Below, piece by piece: positions 16,125 to 24,700 of a DNA stretch of 34,193 nt. The stretch covers positions 1 through 34,193 of the forward strand of contig JAAZZC010000264.1 in assembly GCA_014239335.1 (NCBI GenBank). The letters are read 5' to 3'. The stretch's first letter is position 1, and each line of letters starts with the position of its first letter. The position numbers and the translations under genes were made by a program. Source of the DNA: Verrucomicrobiales bacterium. Lineage in GTDB: Bacteria > Verrucomicrobiota > Verrucomicrobiia > Verrucomicrobiales > DEV007. A model generated the notes under the pieces. The model was not told the origin of the DNA. It worked only from the letters and a program-made list of their open reading frames with translations, and made no database searches.

Positions 16125-16994
16125 CTAAAATGAAATTTTAGCACGGACCGGATAATGATCAGATAGGTACCGGCCCTTTTCATTATACCTAATAATAGCC
16201 GCAGATTTTACGGAAGCAGTACCCGGCAAAACAAAAACATGATCAATCTTTCCACCGGCAAATGATCCTCCTCTGAATCCATGAAAAGTTTTTACTAATT
16301 TCTCTTCGGGTTTCACTTCCCGATACGTATCTACCAACTTTAAAGGTTTCTCCTTAAAAGCTTCGATTGCTGGGTTCATTTCTGAAGCATTAAAGTCTCC
16401 CATAAGAATGATCGGGTCTTTAGAATTTTTTCTTTTTGCAATTCTTTGAATGATTAATTGAGCCGCACCGACTCGGCTCGACTGACTCTGATGATCCCAA
16501 TGAACATTATAAACATAAAAAGCACGGTCAGAACCTTTTTCAATGAGTCTAGCCCAGGTGCAAATCCTGGGGATCTCATTGCCCCAAGATTTCGATGCAA
16601 TTTTCTCCGGCGTGTCACTTAACCAGAAAGTGCCGCAGTCTTTCTTATCAAGAGCGAATCTTTTCTTTAAGTATAAAATCGTGCAGTGCTCACCTGAGTT
16701 CTTGCCGTCATCTCTGCCGACTCCGTACTCTGCATAGATTGATACTCTCTTTCTTATATCATCAATCTGATGACGCTTTGCCTCCTGAAGGCCGACCACG
16801 TCAGGAGATTGCGCCTTCAGCCATTTACCGACCATGTCTTTCCTTTTAGGCCAGGCATTGTCTCCATCCTTTGGGTTATCAAATCTAATATTGAAAGAGA
16901 GCGCATCAATTTTAAGAGGATCGGCGAACGCGTTCGCTCCTAAAAGGATAAGAAGAACTAATATTTTTCTAATGATTGAATACTGCGTTTTCAT
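16125..16994 (-). CDS. Secreted endonuclease/exonuclease/phosphatase (EEP) family protein
   Basis: This 289-residue protein has a Sec signal (about 1-24, ending NAFA). The EEP fold is shown in order by IDALSFNIRFDN, GLQEAKRHQIDDI with the metal-binding Glu, YNVHWDHQSQSSRVGAAQLI with the catalytic His, ILMGDFNASEMNPAI with Asp/Asn, and a final SDHYPVRAKISF. Members of this exported subgroup act on phosphodiesters such as nucleic acids, inositol phosphates or lipids; the substrate cannot be chosen from sequence. It lies 10 bases downstream of glcD on the same strand, so it is the last gene of a dgkA-glcD-EEP unit. Phosphate scavenging would fit but is inference. Confidence 0.9.
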   Translation of the reverse strand: MKTQYSIIRKILVLLILLGANAFADPLKIDALSFNIRFDNPKDGDNAWPKRKDMVGKWLKAQSPDVVGLQEAKRHQIDDIRKRVSIYAEYGVGRDDGKNSGEHCTILYLKKRFALDKKDCGTFWLSDTPEKIASKSWGNEIPRICTWARLIEKGSDRAFYVYNVHWDHQSQSSRVGAAQLIIQRIAKRKNSKDPIILMGDFNASEMNPAIEAFKEKPLKLVDTYREVKPEEKLVKTFHGFRGGSFAGGKIDHVFVLPGTASVKSAAIIRYNEKGRYLSDHYPVRAKISF

Positions 16995-17004
16995 AAATTT
17001 TTAA

Positions 17005-18381
17005 TTAAACAAATTTTCCTGGGTTAAGGTTCGATTTCGGATCCAGTGCTGATTTGAGTCGTTTGTGTAAGTCTAATGATCCCTCATCAAGAGCATCTTC
17101 GAACCATCTTTTCTTTGCAATGCCGATACCGTGTTCTCCGCTCACGACACCACCCATGCTTAAAACTTTCTTAAAAAGCTGATCCAAAGCCTCATCAGAA
17201 CGTTTCCGGTTCTCTTCTATATCAATGTCCTCTACCATGATGTTCACATGTATGTTACCGTCCCCGGCATGGCCAAAACAAGCAATAGGCATGCCACATT
17301 CTTGCTGCAAAACTTCACAAAACTCAACTAATTCAACGAGCCTGCCACGAGGAACGACGATGTCTTCATTGAGCTTAGTGAGACCGGTCGCACGTAAACT
17401 ATAGCTGAAAGCTCTACGGATCTCCCAAATATCCTCACATCCAGACTCATCCGTTGCAGTTTCAATAGTCAGGGCCTTCTGCTCACTTATCAATCTCGCA
17501 ACTGACTCTGTTTCCTGTAACACGGATCCTTTCTGACCATCAAGTTCAACCAGTAAAAAAGCTTCGCCTTGTGGAATCATCTCTGAGCCAACATGATCAC
17601 GAGCAGCAGACAAAGTGAACTTATCAGCAATTTCAAGAGCGGCAGGAAGAAAACCTGCGCCCAAAACTGCTTGGACAGCCAAAGCAGCATCAGCAAAGCT
17701 TTCAAAGGTCGCCGAAACCATTGCTCTGGCCGGAGGATAAGGAATTAAACGGCAAGTCACTTCAGTAACAACGCCGAGAAGACCTTCAGATCCTACAAAC
17801 ATTCCAATCAAATCAAATCCTGTCTTATTTTTGTGGCACCTTCCGCCCAATCTCGCCACTGTCCCATCAGCAAGGACCACCTCCAATCCCAAAACATAGT
17901 TTCGGGTAACGCCATACTTAAGGCAACGTGGGCCGCCAGCATTCGTAGCAACGTTTCCACCTATGCTACACTCTCTTAGACTGGCTGGATCTGGAGGATA
18001 GAACCATCCAAGCTCACGGACAGCATCCTGAAGGGTCCCCGTGATGAGACCAGGCCCAACGACCGCAACACCATCCTCTATATTAATCTCCTTAATGGAG
18101 TTCATGCGAGCCACTGACAAAACAATGCCACCCCGAACAGGGACTGCTCCTCCAACGTATCCGACTCCAGAACCTCGTGTCGTGACTGGAATCCCTTCCT
18201 CATGGGAAAATTTCATAACCGCAATAACGTCCTCAGCCGTTTCGGCAAAAACGACAGCATCAGGAGGATGACCCACTAACCATTTGTCAATGCTATGCTC
18301 CTCAATGTCAGACCCCTCACCAGAAACCTTATCGGCACCAATCAAGGCTGTGAGTGATTCTATTAATTGGGAAGGGTCCAT
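17005..18381 (-). CDS. glcD: FAD-linked oxidase, glycolate oxidase GlcD-type
   Basis: This 458-residue flavoprotein probably oxidises a 2-hydroxy acid such as glycolate or D-lactate. The N-terminal FAD-binding domain (PCMH type) contains VTTRGSGVGYVGGAVPVRGG and SIGGNVATNAGGPRCLKYG. The C-terminal FAD-oxidase domain contains CFGHAGDGNIHVNI and SGEHGIGIAKKRW, which hold the metal-ligand histidines of this family. No signal peptide is present. GlcE and GlcF subunits are absent nearby, so it may act alone like D-lactate dehydrogenases of the same family. ATG 18381 lies inside the end of dgkA (19-base overlap), indicating translational coupling. Confidence 0.92.
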   Translation of the reverse strand: MDPSQLIESLTALIGADKVSGEGSDIEEHSIDKWLVGHPPDAVVFAETAEDVIAVMKFSHEEGIPVTTRGSGVGYVGGAVPVRGGIVLSVARMNSIKEINIEDGVAVVGPGLITGTLQDAVRELGWFYPPDPASLRECSIGGNVATNAGGPRCLKYGVTRNYVLGLEVVLADGTVARLGGRCHKNKTGFDLIGMFVGSEGLLGVVTEVTCRLIPYPPARAMVSATFESFADAALAVQAVLGAGFLPAALEIADKFTLSAARDHVGSEMIPQGEAFLLVELDGQKGSVLQETESVARLISEQKALTIETATDESGCEDIWEIRRAFSYSLRATGLTKLNEDIVVPRGRLVELVEFCEVLQQECGMPIACFGHAGDGNIHVNIMVEDIDIEENRKRSDEALDQLFKKVLSMGGVVSGEHGIGIAKKRWFEDALDEGSLDLHKRLKSALDPKSNLNPGKFV

Positions 18382-18716
18382 GAAACGAGCTTAGGAACAA
18401 ATATTATAAGTCCTACAGACAATGCTGCAATCGCAGTAATTAATACAGCCGCTGCTGCAATGTCCTTGGACTCCCCGATCCCAGTATGATGGTCCGGGTG
18501 AACCGAATCGGCTAATCTTTCTAAGGCTGTATTCACAGCTTCTGCAGTCATGACGAGCCCCGAGCAAAGTAAGATTAGACACCACTCGAGGATCGTGATC
18601 CCAAAAAGAAAACCACATAACATCGCTAATAAAAAAAAGAACAGATGAATTCGTGCATTTCTCTGCGAGCGAAAGAGAAGAAAGAGACCCCTGAATGCAT
18701 AATAAAATGATCTCAT
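18363..18716 (-). CDS. dgkA: Diacylglycerol/undecaprenol kinase
   Basis: This is a 117-residue integral membrane kinase of the small trimeric DgkA family. Three hydrophobic helices are visible: IHLFFFLLAMLCGFLFGI, CLILLCSGLVMTAEAVNTALE, and AAVLITAIAALSVGLIIFV. The active-site signature EAVNTALERLADSVHPDHHTGIGESKDIAAAAV has the conserved Glu, Asn, Glu and Asp residues. It phosphorylates a lipid alcohol (undecaprenol in most relatives outside enterobacteria) in the inner membrane. The basic N-terminus RSFYYAFRGLFLLFRSQRNARIH is typical. The last codons overlap the start of glcD. Confidence 0.94.
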   Translation of the reverse strand: MRSFYYAFRGLFLLFRSQRNARIHLFFFLLAMLCGFLFGITILEWCLILLCSGLVMTAEAVNTALERLADSVHPDHHTGIGESKDIAAAAVLITAIAALSVGLIIFVPKLVSWTLPN

Positions 18717-18762
18717 GAATCGCTATTATCTTTTTTGCATCCCTTTGGCATGCTTATAAAAA

Positions 18763-19950
18763 TTACTCCACAAGATCAATTGACCTGACAGGGTCCGTGT
18801 CCGCTCCATAATCAACCCCTTCAAGACCGAAACCGAAGAGCTTCATAAAATTTTTCTGGTAACTCGAAAAGTCAGATAAATCCTTCAGATTATCAGTACC
18901 AATCTGTTCCCATACCTCTGCCACATATTTCTGAATATCATCTCTCATCTCCCAATCATCAATTCTAATGCGTCCCAATTCGTCCAACGAAGGAACGCCC
19001 GTTAAATGATCGCCAAAGAGCCTTCTGATCTGTTCGATACAATCCTCATGAATTCCTTCCTCCTTCATCTTCTTAAATAAGACACTGATATATAGTGGGA
19101 CGACAGGGATCGCAGAACTCGCCTGGGTAACCACAGCCTTATTGACTGATATGTAAGCCCTTCCACCAGATGGCGAGATCCTTTCATGGATACGTTCACA
19201 TGCTTCCTGCAAATGAATCTTTGCCTGACCAATAGTTCCATCCTTATATACGGACCACGTCAGCTCAGGGCCAATGTAGGAATATGCAGTTGTGATAACG
19301 GATGGAGCAAGGACACCTCCACTTGATAGTGCGTCCATCCAACGTTCCCAGTCCTCTCCTCCCATGACCTTGACCGTTTGAGTGATTTCATCTTCATTCG
19401 CAGGCTCTATGACAACCTCTTCGACTTCGGCTTTATCAGTATTGACCGTCTTTTGGGAGTAAGTAGTACCTATCGGCTTTAGGCAAGACTTGTAGATCTG
19501 ACCATTCTCTGGATCGACTCTCCGTGGAGAGGCTAAAGAGTAAACAACGCAATCGACCTGGCCCATTGAGGCCTTTATTTCATTCACAGTCAGATCCTTT
19601 ATTTCATCCGAATATGCGTCCCCGTTAATGCTTCTAGCATATAATCCTTCAGCCTTGGCCGCTGATTCGAATGCAGCACTATTATACCAACCAGCACTGG
19701 CAGACTTATTCTCTGAGGGGGGCCTCTCAAAAAACACACCCAAAGTGTCTGCCTTACCTCCAAAGGCTGGAACGATCCGTGAAGCGAGCCCGTATCCTGT
19801 CGATGAACCTATAATTAAAACTTTCTTCGGACAATTTTCTATGGGCGGTTGTGAGCGCACATAATCAATTTGATTCCGGACATGTGCTTCACAGCCTTCT
19901 GGATGAGCAGTTGTACAAATGAATCCGCGAATTTTCGGAGAAATAATCAT
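18763..19950 (-). CDS. fabV: Trans-2-enoyl-ACP/CoA reductase FabV
   Basis: This 395-residue NADH-dependent reductase performs the last step of each fatty acid elongation cycle. The N-terminal family start is MIISPKIRGFICTTAHPEGC. The nucleotide loop GSSTGYGLASR begins at Gly48. The active site is YKDGTIGQAK, giving Tyr235-x8-Lys244, which identifies FabV rather than FabI (Tyr-x6-Lys). FabV enzymes are intrinsically insensitive to triclosan in characterised bacteria. AGAGG lies just before the ATG at a short distance. The gene is 46 bases upstream of dgkA on the same strand, and rnpB lies upstream. Confidence 0.96.
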   Translation of the reverse strand: MIISPKIRGFICTTAHPEGCEAHVRNQIDYVRSQPPIENCPKKVLIIGSSTGYGLASRIVPAFGGKADTLGVFFERPPSENKSASAGWYNSAAFESAAKAEGLYARSINGDAYSDEIKDLTVNEIKASMGQVDCVVYSLASPRRVDPENGQIYKSCLKPIGTTYSQKTVNTDKAEVEEVVIEPANEDEITQTVKVMGGEDWERWMDALSSGGVLAPSVITTAYSYIGPELTWSVYKDGTIGQAKIHLQEACERIHERISPSGGRAYISVNKAVVTQASSAIPVVPLYISVLFKKMKEEGIHEDCIEQIRRLFGDHLTGVPSLDELGRIRIDDWEMRDDIQKYVAEVWEQIGTDNLKDLSDFSSYQKNFMKLFGFGLEGVDYGADTDPVRSIDLVE

Positions 19951-20024
19951 GATCCTCTTTAGATAAAGTTAGTTCACCAGTAGAACAATTATTAATGAGT
20001 TCCAAGTTTTTGTTAAAGAAGGGT

Positions 20025-20061
20025 TGCCCTGGTCGCAAGTTGCGCGACCAGGGCATTTTTT
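20025..20061. terminator. Strong hairpin between rnpB and fabV
   Basis: TGCCCTGGTCGC pairs with GCGACCAGGGCA (12 bp, 7-base loop). On the plus strand it is followed by six T. On the minus strand, the direction of rnpB, it is followed only by AACCCTTCTTT. It probably ends rnpB transcription, with the U-tract oriented the other way. Confidence 0.6.
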
Positions 20062-20064
20062 AGT

Positions 20065-20479
20065 GGGAAGTACCCTCATAAGCCGGATTCTGTGTCCTGC
20101 CTCACCGAAGTGAGGCAGGTGACAGTCATTTATCTTCCTGTCATACAACAGGAGCTGGGCGGACCATGCTGCGACTATTACCCGGGATCATCTCCGAAGA
20201 GGCCGGGCAGGCTACCCGTTTTCCCTGTTCTGTCTTGCACCGCACGGGGTTTGTCATGCCCCCTCAGTTACCATCGGGGCGGTGAGCTCTTAACTCGCCA
20301 TTTCACCCTTACCTGATCAAGTAAAACTCGTTCAGGCGGTATATTTTCTGTGACACTTTCCGTAAGCTGGAGCTTTCGCTGTCAACTTCCCGCACTTTCG
20401 TGCGGCGGCACTGCCTTAAGGTGTCCGGACTTTCCTCTCAATGAATTTCTTCAATGAGCGACTGTCTCAGGCACTTCAG
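20065..20479 (-). ncRNA. rnpB: RNase P RNA, bacterial class A
   Basis: This is the catalytic RNA of RNase P, which trims tRNA 5' ends. On the minus strand the 5' part holds GAGGAAAGTCCGGACACC (complement at 20419-20438), the conserved P4/J3 segment. The 3' end holds ACAGAATCCGGCTTAT (complement at 20078-20093). The outer helix P1 can form from GAAGTGCC (20477-20470) and GGTACTTC (20075-20068), which sets the boundaries to within a few bases. A GGTAAGGGTGAAATGGCG segment of the specificity domain is also present. The length of about 410 bases fits a class A RNA. A sigma-70-like promoter lies at the correct distance upstream. Confidence 0.96.
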
Positions 20480-20482
20480 TAG

Positions 20483-20512
20483 ATATTATCGCGGAACTTA
20501 ATCAATGTTCAA
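20483..20512 (-). promoter_or_regulatory. Promoter of rnpB
   Basis: On the minus strand TTGAAC (20512-20507) is followed after 18 bases by TAATAT (20488-20483). The RNA start predicted from the P1 helix is about six bases after the -10 box, as expected. Confidence 0.75.
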
Positions 20513-20522
20513 ATAATCATTC

Positions 20523-21122
20523 TTATGACTTACCGAACCAACTGATTTTATCAGATATCTGTCCACGACTACTTTTTGGCCAATTCTCACCGTCTTTTAA
20601 CCAACCAATATAAAATAGGCCAAGGCAACGATCAGATTCACGCAAACTTAAGAATTCACGCATAGCATCAGTATCTAATATGGGAGGCGATGACCAGAAA
20701 GCCCCGAGGCCCGCCGCTGTCGCGGTAAGGTGCATGTTTTGAACAGCACATGCCACGGCCTCAATTTCTTCAAGCTCAGGAATCTTTGGGTTATCACCAC
20801 GCTTCATGCATATCGCCAGAACGATAGGTGCAAGAGTCGGATTCTGACCAAATTTATCCATCTTGTCCTGGCGAAACTGATCATCCGGAGTGTGCTTGGA
20901 ATAAAGTTCCTGTAACTTCTCCCCAAGAAATTTTCGGTGGCCTTCAGAAAAAATCACAAATCTCCAAGGCTCCGTAAAACCATGTGTCGGAGCCCAATTT
21001 GCATTCTCTAGGAGTTCGTCGACCAGTTCCATCGGGATTTCAAGATCAGGATCCATCATGGCCGGCTTGACTGTACGACGGTTTCGAATGATTTCAGTAA
21101 TAGGAAAAGTCTTGGATATCAT
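20523..21122 (-). CDS. Nitroreductase-family flavoprotein
   Basis: This 199-residue FMN-dependent NAD(P)H oxidoreductase of the nitroreductase fold has EIIRNRRTVKPAM at the N-terminus for FMN phosphate contacts, LVDELLENANWAPTHGFTEPWRFVIF, an internal AVQNMHLTATAAGLGAFWSSPP helix typical of the family, and LFYIGWLKDGEN near the end. The natural substrate is unknown; related proteins reduce nitro compounds or quinones, or take part in flavin and B12 metabolism. ATG 21122 was chosen; a TTG at 21134 would add four residues. It is divergent from the peroxiredoxin with 69 bases between start codons, so joint redox control is possible. Confidence 0.9.
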   Translation of the reverse strand: MISKTFPITEIIRNRRTVKPAMMDPDLEIPMELVDELLENANWAPTHGFTEPWRFVIFSEGHRKFLGEKLQELYSKHTPDDQFRQDKMDKFGQNPTLAPIVLAICMKRGDNPKIPELEEIEAVACAVQNMHLTATAAGLGAFWSSPPILDTDAMREFLSLRESDRCLGLFYIGWLKDGENWPKSSRGQISDKISWFGKS

Positions 21123-21191
21123 TTTAAAATTCAATATAAATGCAACTTCGTATAATTAACTACCTTAACAACCACAACCAAAAAATAAAAA

Positions 21192-21683
21192 ATGCTCACA
21201 GTTGGAGAAACCGCACCCGATTTCAAACTTACTACTTTAGGAGAAGAGGGGCCCAAACACATCACCTTATCTGAAAATCTTGGACAACCTACGGTCCTTC
21301 TCTTTGTCCCTATGGCATTTACGAGCGTATGCACAAAAGAACTATGTAGCGTGACAGGAGAAATGTCAGAATACGAGAGCCTCGATGCCAAAATCATTGC
21401 CCTCAGTGGTGACAGTCCTTTTGCTCAAGCAGCATGGGCAGAAAAAGAAGGCATTAAACTTACATTTGCCAGCGACTACGAACATAATGTCGCCAAAGAA
21501 TACGGCATCGCATACGAAAGTTTTCTTCCTGAAAAGAATCTGACGATGGGAGGAGTTCCTAAAAGGTCAGCATTTGTGATTGATGCAAATGGCATCATTC
21601 AATACGCGGAAAGCAGCGATGATCCGGCCAAAATACCGAACTTTGAAGAAATAAAGTCCAAGCTAGTTGAACTTAAAAATTAA
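21192..21683 (+). CDS. Peroxiredoxin (AhpC/TSA family, AhpE/Bcp-like)
   Basis: This 163-residue cytoplasmic thiol peroxidase reduces hydrogen peroxide and organic hydroperoxides. The peroxidatic Cys lies in PMAFTSVCTKELC (PxxxTxxC, about residue 47), followed by a second Cys five residues later and the conserved Arg in GGVPKRSAFVID. The order LTVGETAPDFKL, ITLSENLGQPTVLLFVPMAFTSVC, IALSGDSPFAQAAWAEKEGI and FASDYEHNVAKEYGI matches AhpE-like one-cysteine or atypical two-cysteine enzymes. A TATAAT box at 21151-21156 lies in the region shared with the divergent nitroreductase. There is no signal peptide. Confidence 0.93.
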   Translation: MLTVGETAPDFKLTTLGEEGPKHITLSENLGQPTVLLFVPMAFTSVCTKELCSVTGEMSEYESLDAKIIALSGDSPFAQAAWAEKEGIKLTFASDYEHNVAKEYGIAYESFLPEKNLTMGGVPKRSAFVIDANGIIQYAESSDDPAKIPNFEEIKSKLVELKN

Positions 21684-21727
21684 GGGTTAGTCTGAAAGTT
21701 TCTGGAAAATAAAAAGAGAGCCAGAAC

Positions 21728-24700
21728 CTATCGCCGAACCACTAATCGATAAAATCGACGGACTCCTAAGGAGATGGGTGTGTTATCAATGGTCGTCCTT
21801 TGCTGAGTCCCATTCTTTAATTTTGTATATATATAATTCTCAGACAAAGGATCAACAACATCCCAGATCTTAAGATCAGAACTCCTCTCTAATACAATTT
21901 CCACATCAGTAGTCGAACCGTTCATGGTATGGGTTAAGGTCATAAATTTTTTGCCATCCTCATCAAATACCGAATAAAAGTATCCCTCATCATGAGATGA
22001 AGGATCGGTGCCAAGAGCATATTCAGCAATGTTGGCTAAATTGTCATTATCCGGATCCTCCAATTCTCCAGAAACAGTCAAATTGATCGCTGAAGAATCA
22101 GAAAAATTATCCCACACCCAACTGAAGTATGGGTCTGATTTTTTACCAGGAGAACCATGAATACTCTTACTGGGTCTCCAACCATCTTCTGCACTCCAAA
22201 ATACAGGACCTCTATCAGTATTCACGATGTTAAGGGAATGACCTTGACCATCTGTCGATTCATACCAATTACCAAAATAGTTAAAATCTAAAATCGTCTG
22301 ATCAGAAGAGTCCCTTAAAATTAATTCTTCATAGTTATTATTGAGATTGCCACTGTATTCTCCAATGACTTGAACAGAATCGCCATACCGGGCCCTGAAA
22401 GCTCGTATTCTTTTTACAACAACAACCCTCTGTCCCGGCTGCATAGAAAAATTATTAAATCGAATCCGTACAGCACTCAATAATTCGTAATTAGACAGAT
22501 TATGAACCTCTGAGGATATATTAAGGAGTTCGATAAATTCAAAATCATCGTTCTCAATAAATCCAGCGGCCTTTTCTTCTTCTGTTGGAGGCCCTGGATT
22601 AAACATCAATTCACTAATACGAATTGGTGAAGCCGGTAATGAACGACCTACTCTTCCAGGAGACCCACCCCGTTCGGGGCTTGGTCTCCAATGTGAGGAT
22701 TGTCGCCATCGAAATAATCGTTCAAAGTTATTCCTTGTTTCAATGGATGACCCTACCCCATTCGACTCAGGGAACCAATCTGAAGAATATCGAAAGTCAT
22801 GAATGAGCTCTTCTTCGTTACTATATAATCGAATCCTCTCACCAGAATCATCGAGCTTGCCGCTTTCAAAAAGACCAGTTAAACCCAATTCTTCTCCATA
22901 ACGCAAAGCAAATGCGCTTGAATCAGCAGCCGCCACCGCATATTCACTTGGACCTAATAAATGCTGACCAAAGGTAAACTCAATGGCATCAGAAACACGG
23001 TATCCCTCTAATTGAATCGGTAACGAGCCCACATTTTGAAATTCAATGAACTCAAAAGCATCATTATTATTAAATCCTTCGAGCCGTTCATTCTCAGTCG
23101 GTTCATTTGGGTTAAAATGGATTTCTGAAATTCTTAAGAGAGGCAATGCCGTCTCAAAAGATCCAGGCGAACCTCCTGACAATTTACTGGAACGCCAACC
23201 TTCGGAAAGACTCCAGTCCAGTAGTGGGGCATCATAATCGACCGCAACTAGTGATCTCCCTTTACCGTCAGTAGGAGGATGCCATGTATCGTCATACTCA
23301 AATTCTTGTATTATATTTCCATACTTACCAGACAATATAATAGTCTCTCCTGAATTACTGAGAGTCCCATTATACTGACCAGCAACGTTGATACCTTCAA
23401 ATCCATAACGTATCCGGAAAGCCTCAAGATCATTGACAATAATGAGTGATTTACCTGGATTCAGAAATCCAGACTCAAAAGTGAATTGAATCCCTTTTGT
23501 AAATTGGACACCACTTAATTTAACATTATTGGGCCCTACATTGGTCAATTCAATGTACTCAAAAACATCTCTATCTTCATAACCTTCGCGCCTTTCATCC
23601 ACAGATAATGAATATGGATGATACATCATTTCGGTGATGCGAAGATCCTCTGCCCCATCCTCTACAGAGAAAACTGCGTCTGTTAAAGCGCTCCAAACAT
23701 CATCTATCTCATTGAAGACTCTGGCCTTAATATTCAAACTACTAGTAATCTTATGCTGATTACCTTCAATCGCATTCACTGAAACGCCTCCTCCCAATAC
23801 TCTTGGATCGGTCCCATCATCAGTATAAAAGATTCGACCAGTGCCAGAGAATTCGCTGAATGTTAAAATGAAACCAGATTCAACATTTCCTCCATATTGT
23901 GAAAAAACAGGAGCCCCAATCGTTGGATAAAGGTTCTCACGTTTTAATTGTGAAAGAAGGATCCCTGTCCGTTCCGGAAAAAAATCTATTAACAACCGAT
24001 CCCTTTCCCTGATCCATGTTGAGCGAGTGTATGGAATCTTATCAGGATTACGGTTATCTCCCCAACGAGCTGACTCGGCAACAATGGCACGATCAATTTC
24101 CATATGACGCAACCCATAAATAGAAGTAGCCACTTTAGGAGTAAGGACTCCATCATTAAACATCAAAAAATGGGCTCTATCAGCAAACCTGAGACGATAT
24201 TCGCTATTAGCTCGGAGCCGCTGATGAATCTGTGTCGGCGATCCTTCATCATTTGCACCAGTCACATCATCAGTGATCTGCTGAAATGTCTTTTCTGCAT
24301 CCCAATTATGAAAGACCCATGACTTTTCCGGATCCTCACGATTATAACTAGCATTCCAGTTCTGGTAGGCCCAGTCAGCATTGCCTGCATAAAAATTAAT
24401 GAGCATATAATCAATGAAGCGATCAATATCGAGTAACCTGAGAACAGCCTTATAATTATTTTCAATGCTCAAGTCAGTATCAATGGCACTGAGAAGGTCT
24501 TCGTAACTCTTGTTGTTACCAGCAACAACATTATTGGATCGGTGCCTCAAAATGTCATAGTGACTTTTCTTTCCGCCACGATATGCAACAACAAATTCCT
24601 CATCTACAAATTCATGCAACCAATACATCCCCCAATATAATCCGTTGAGGTAAAGATGAGCATAATTACCTCTTGGTGCAATTCCTCCTGCAGCATTCTG

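Noticed and set aside
20092-20316. 74-codon plus-strand open frame within the rnpB region
   Set aside because: The region is RNase P RNA on the opposite strand with its conserved segments and helix P1.
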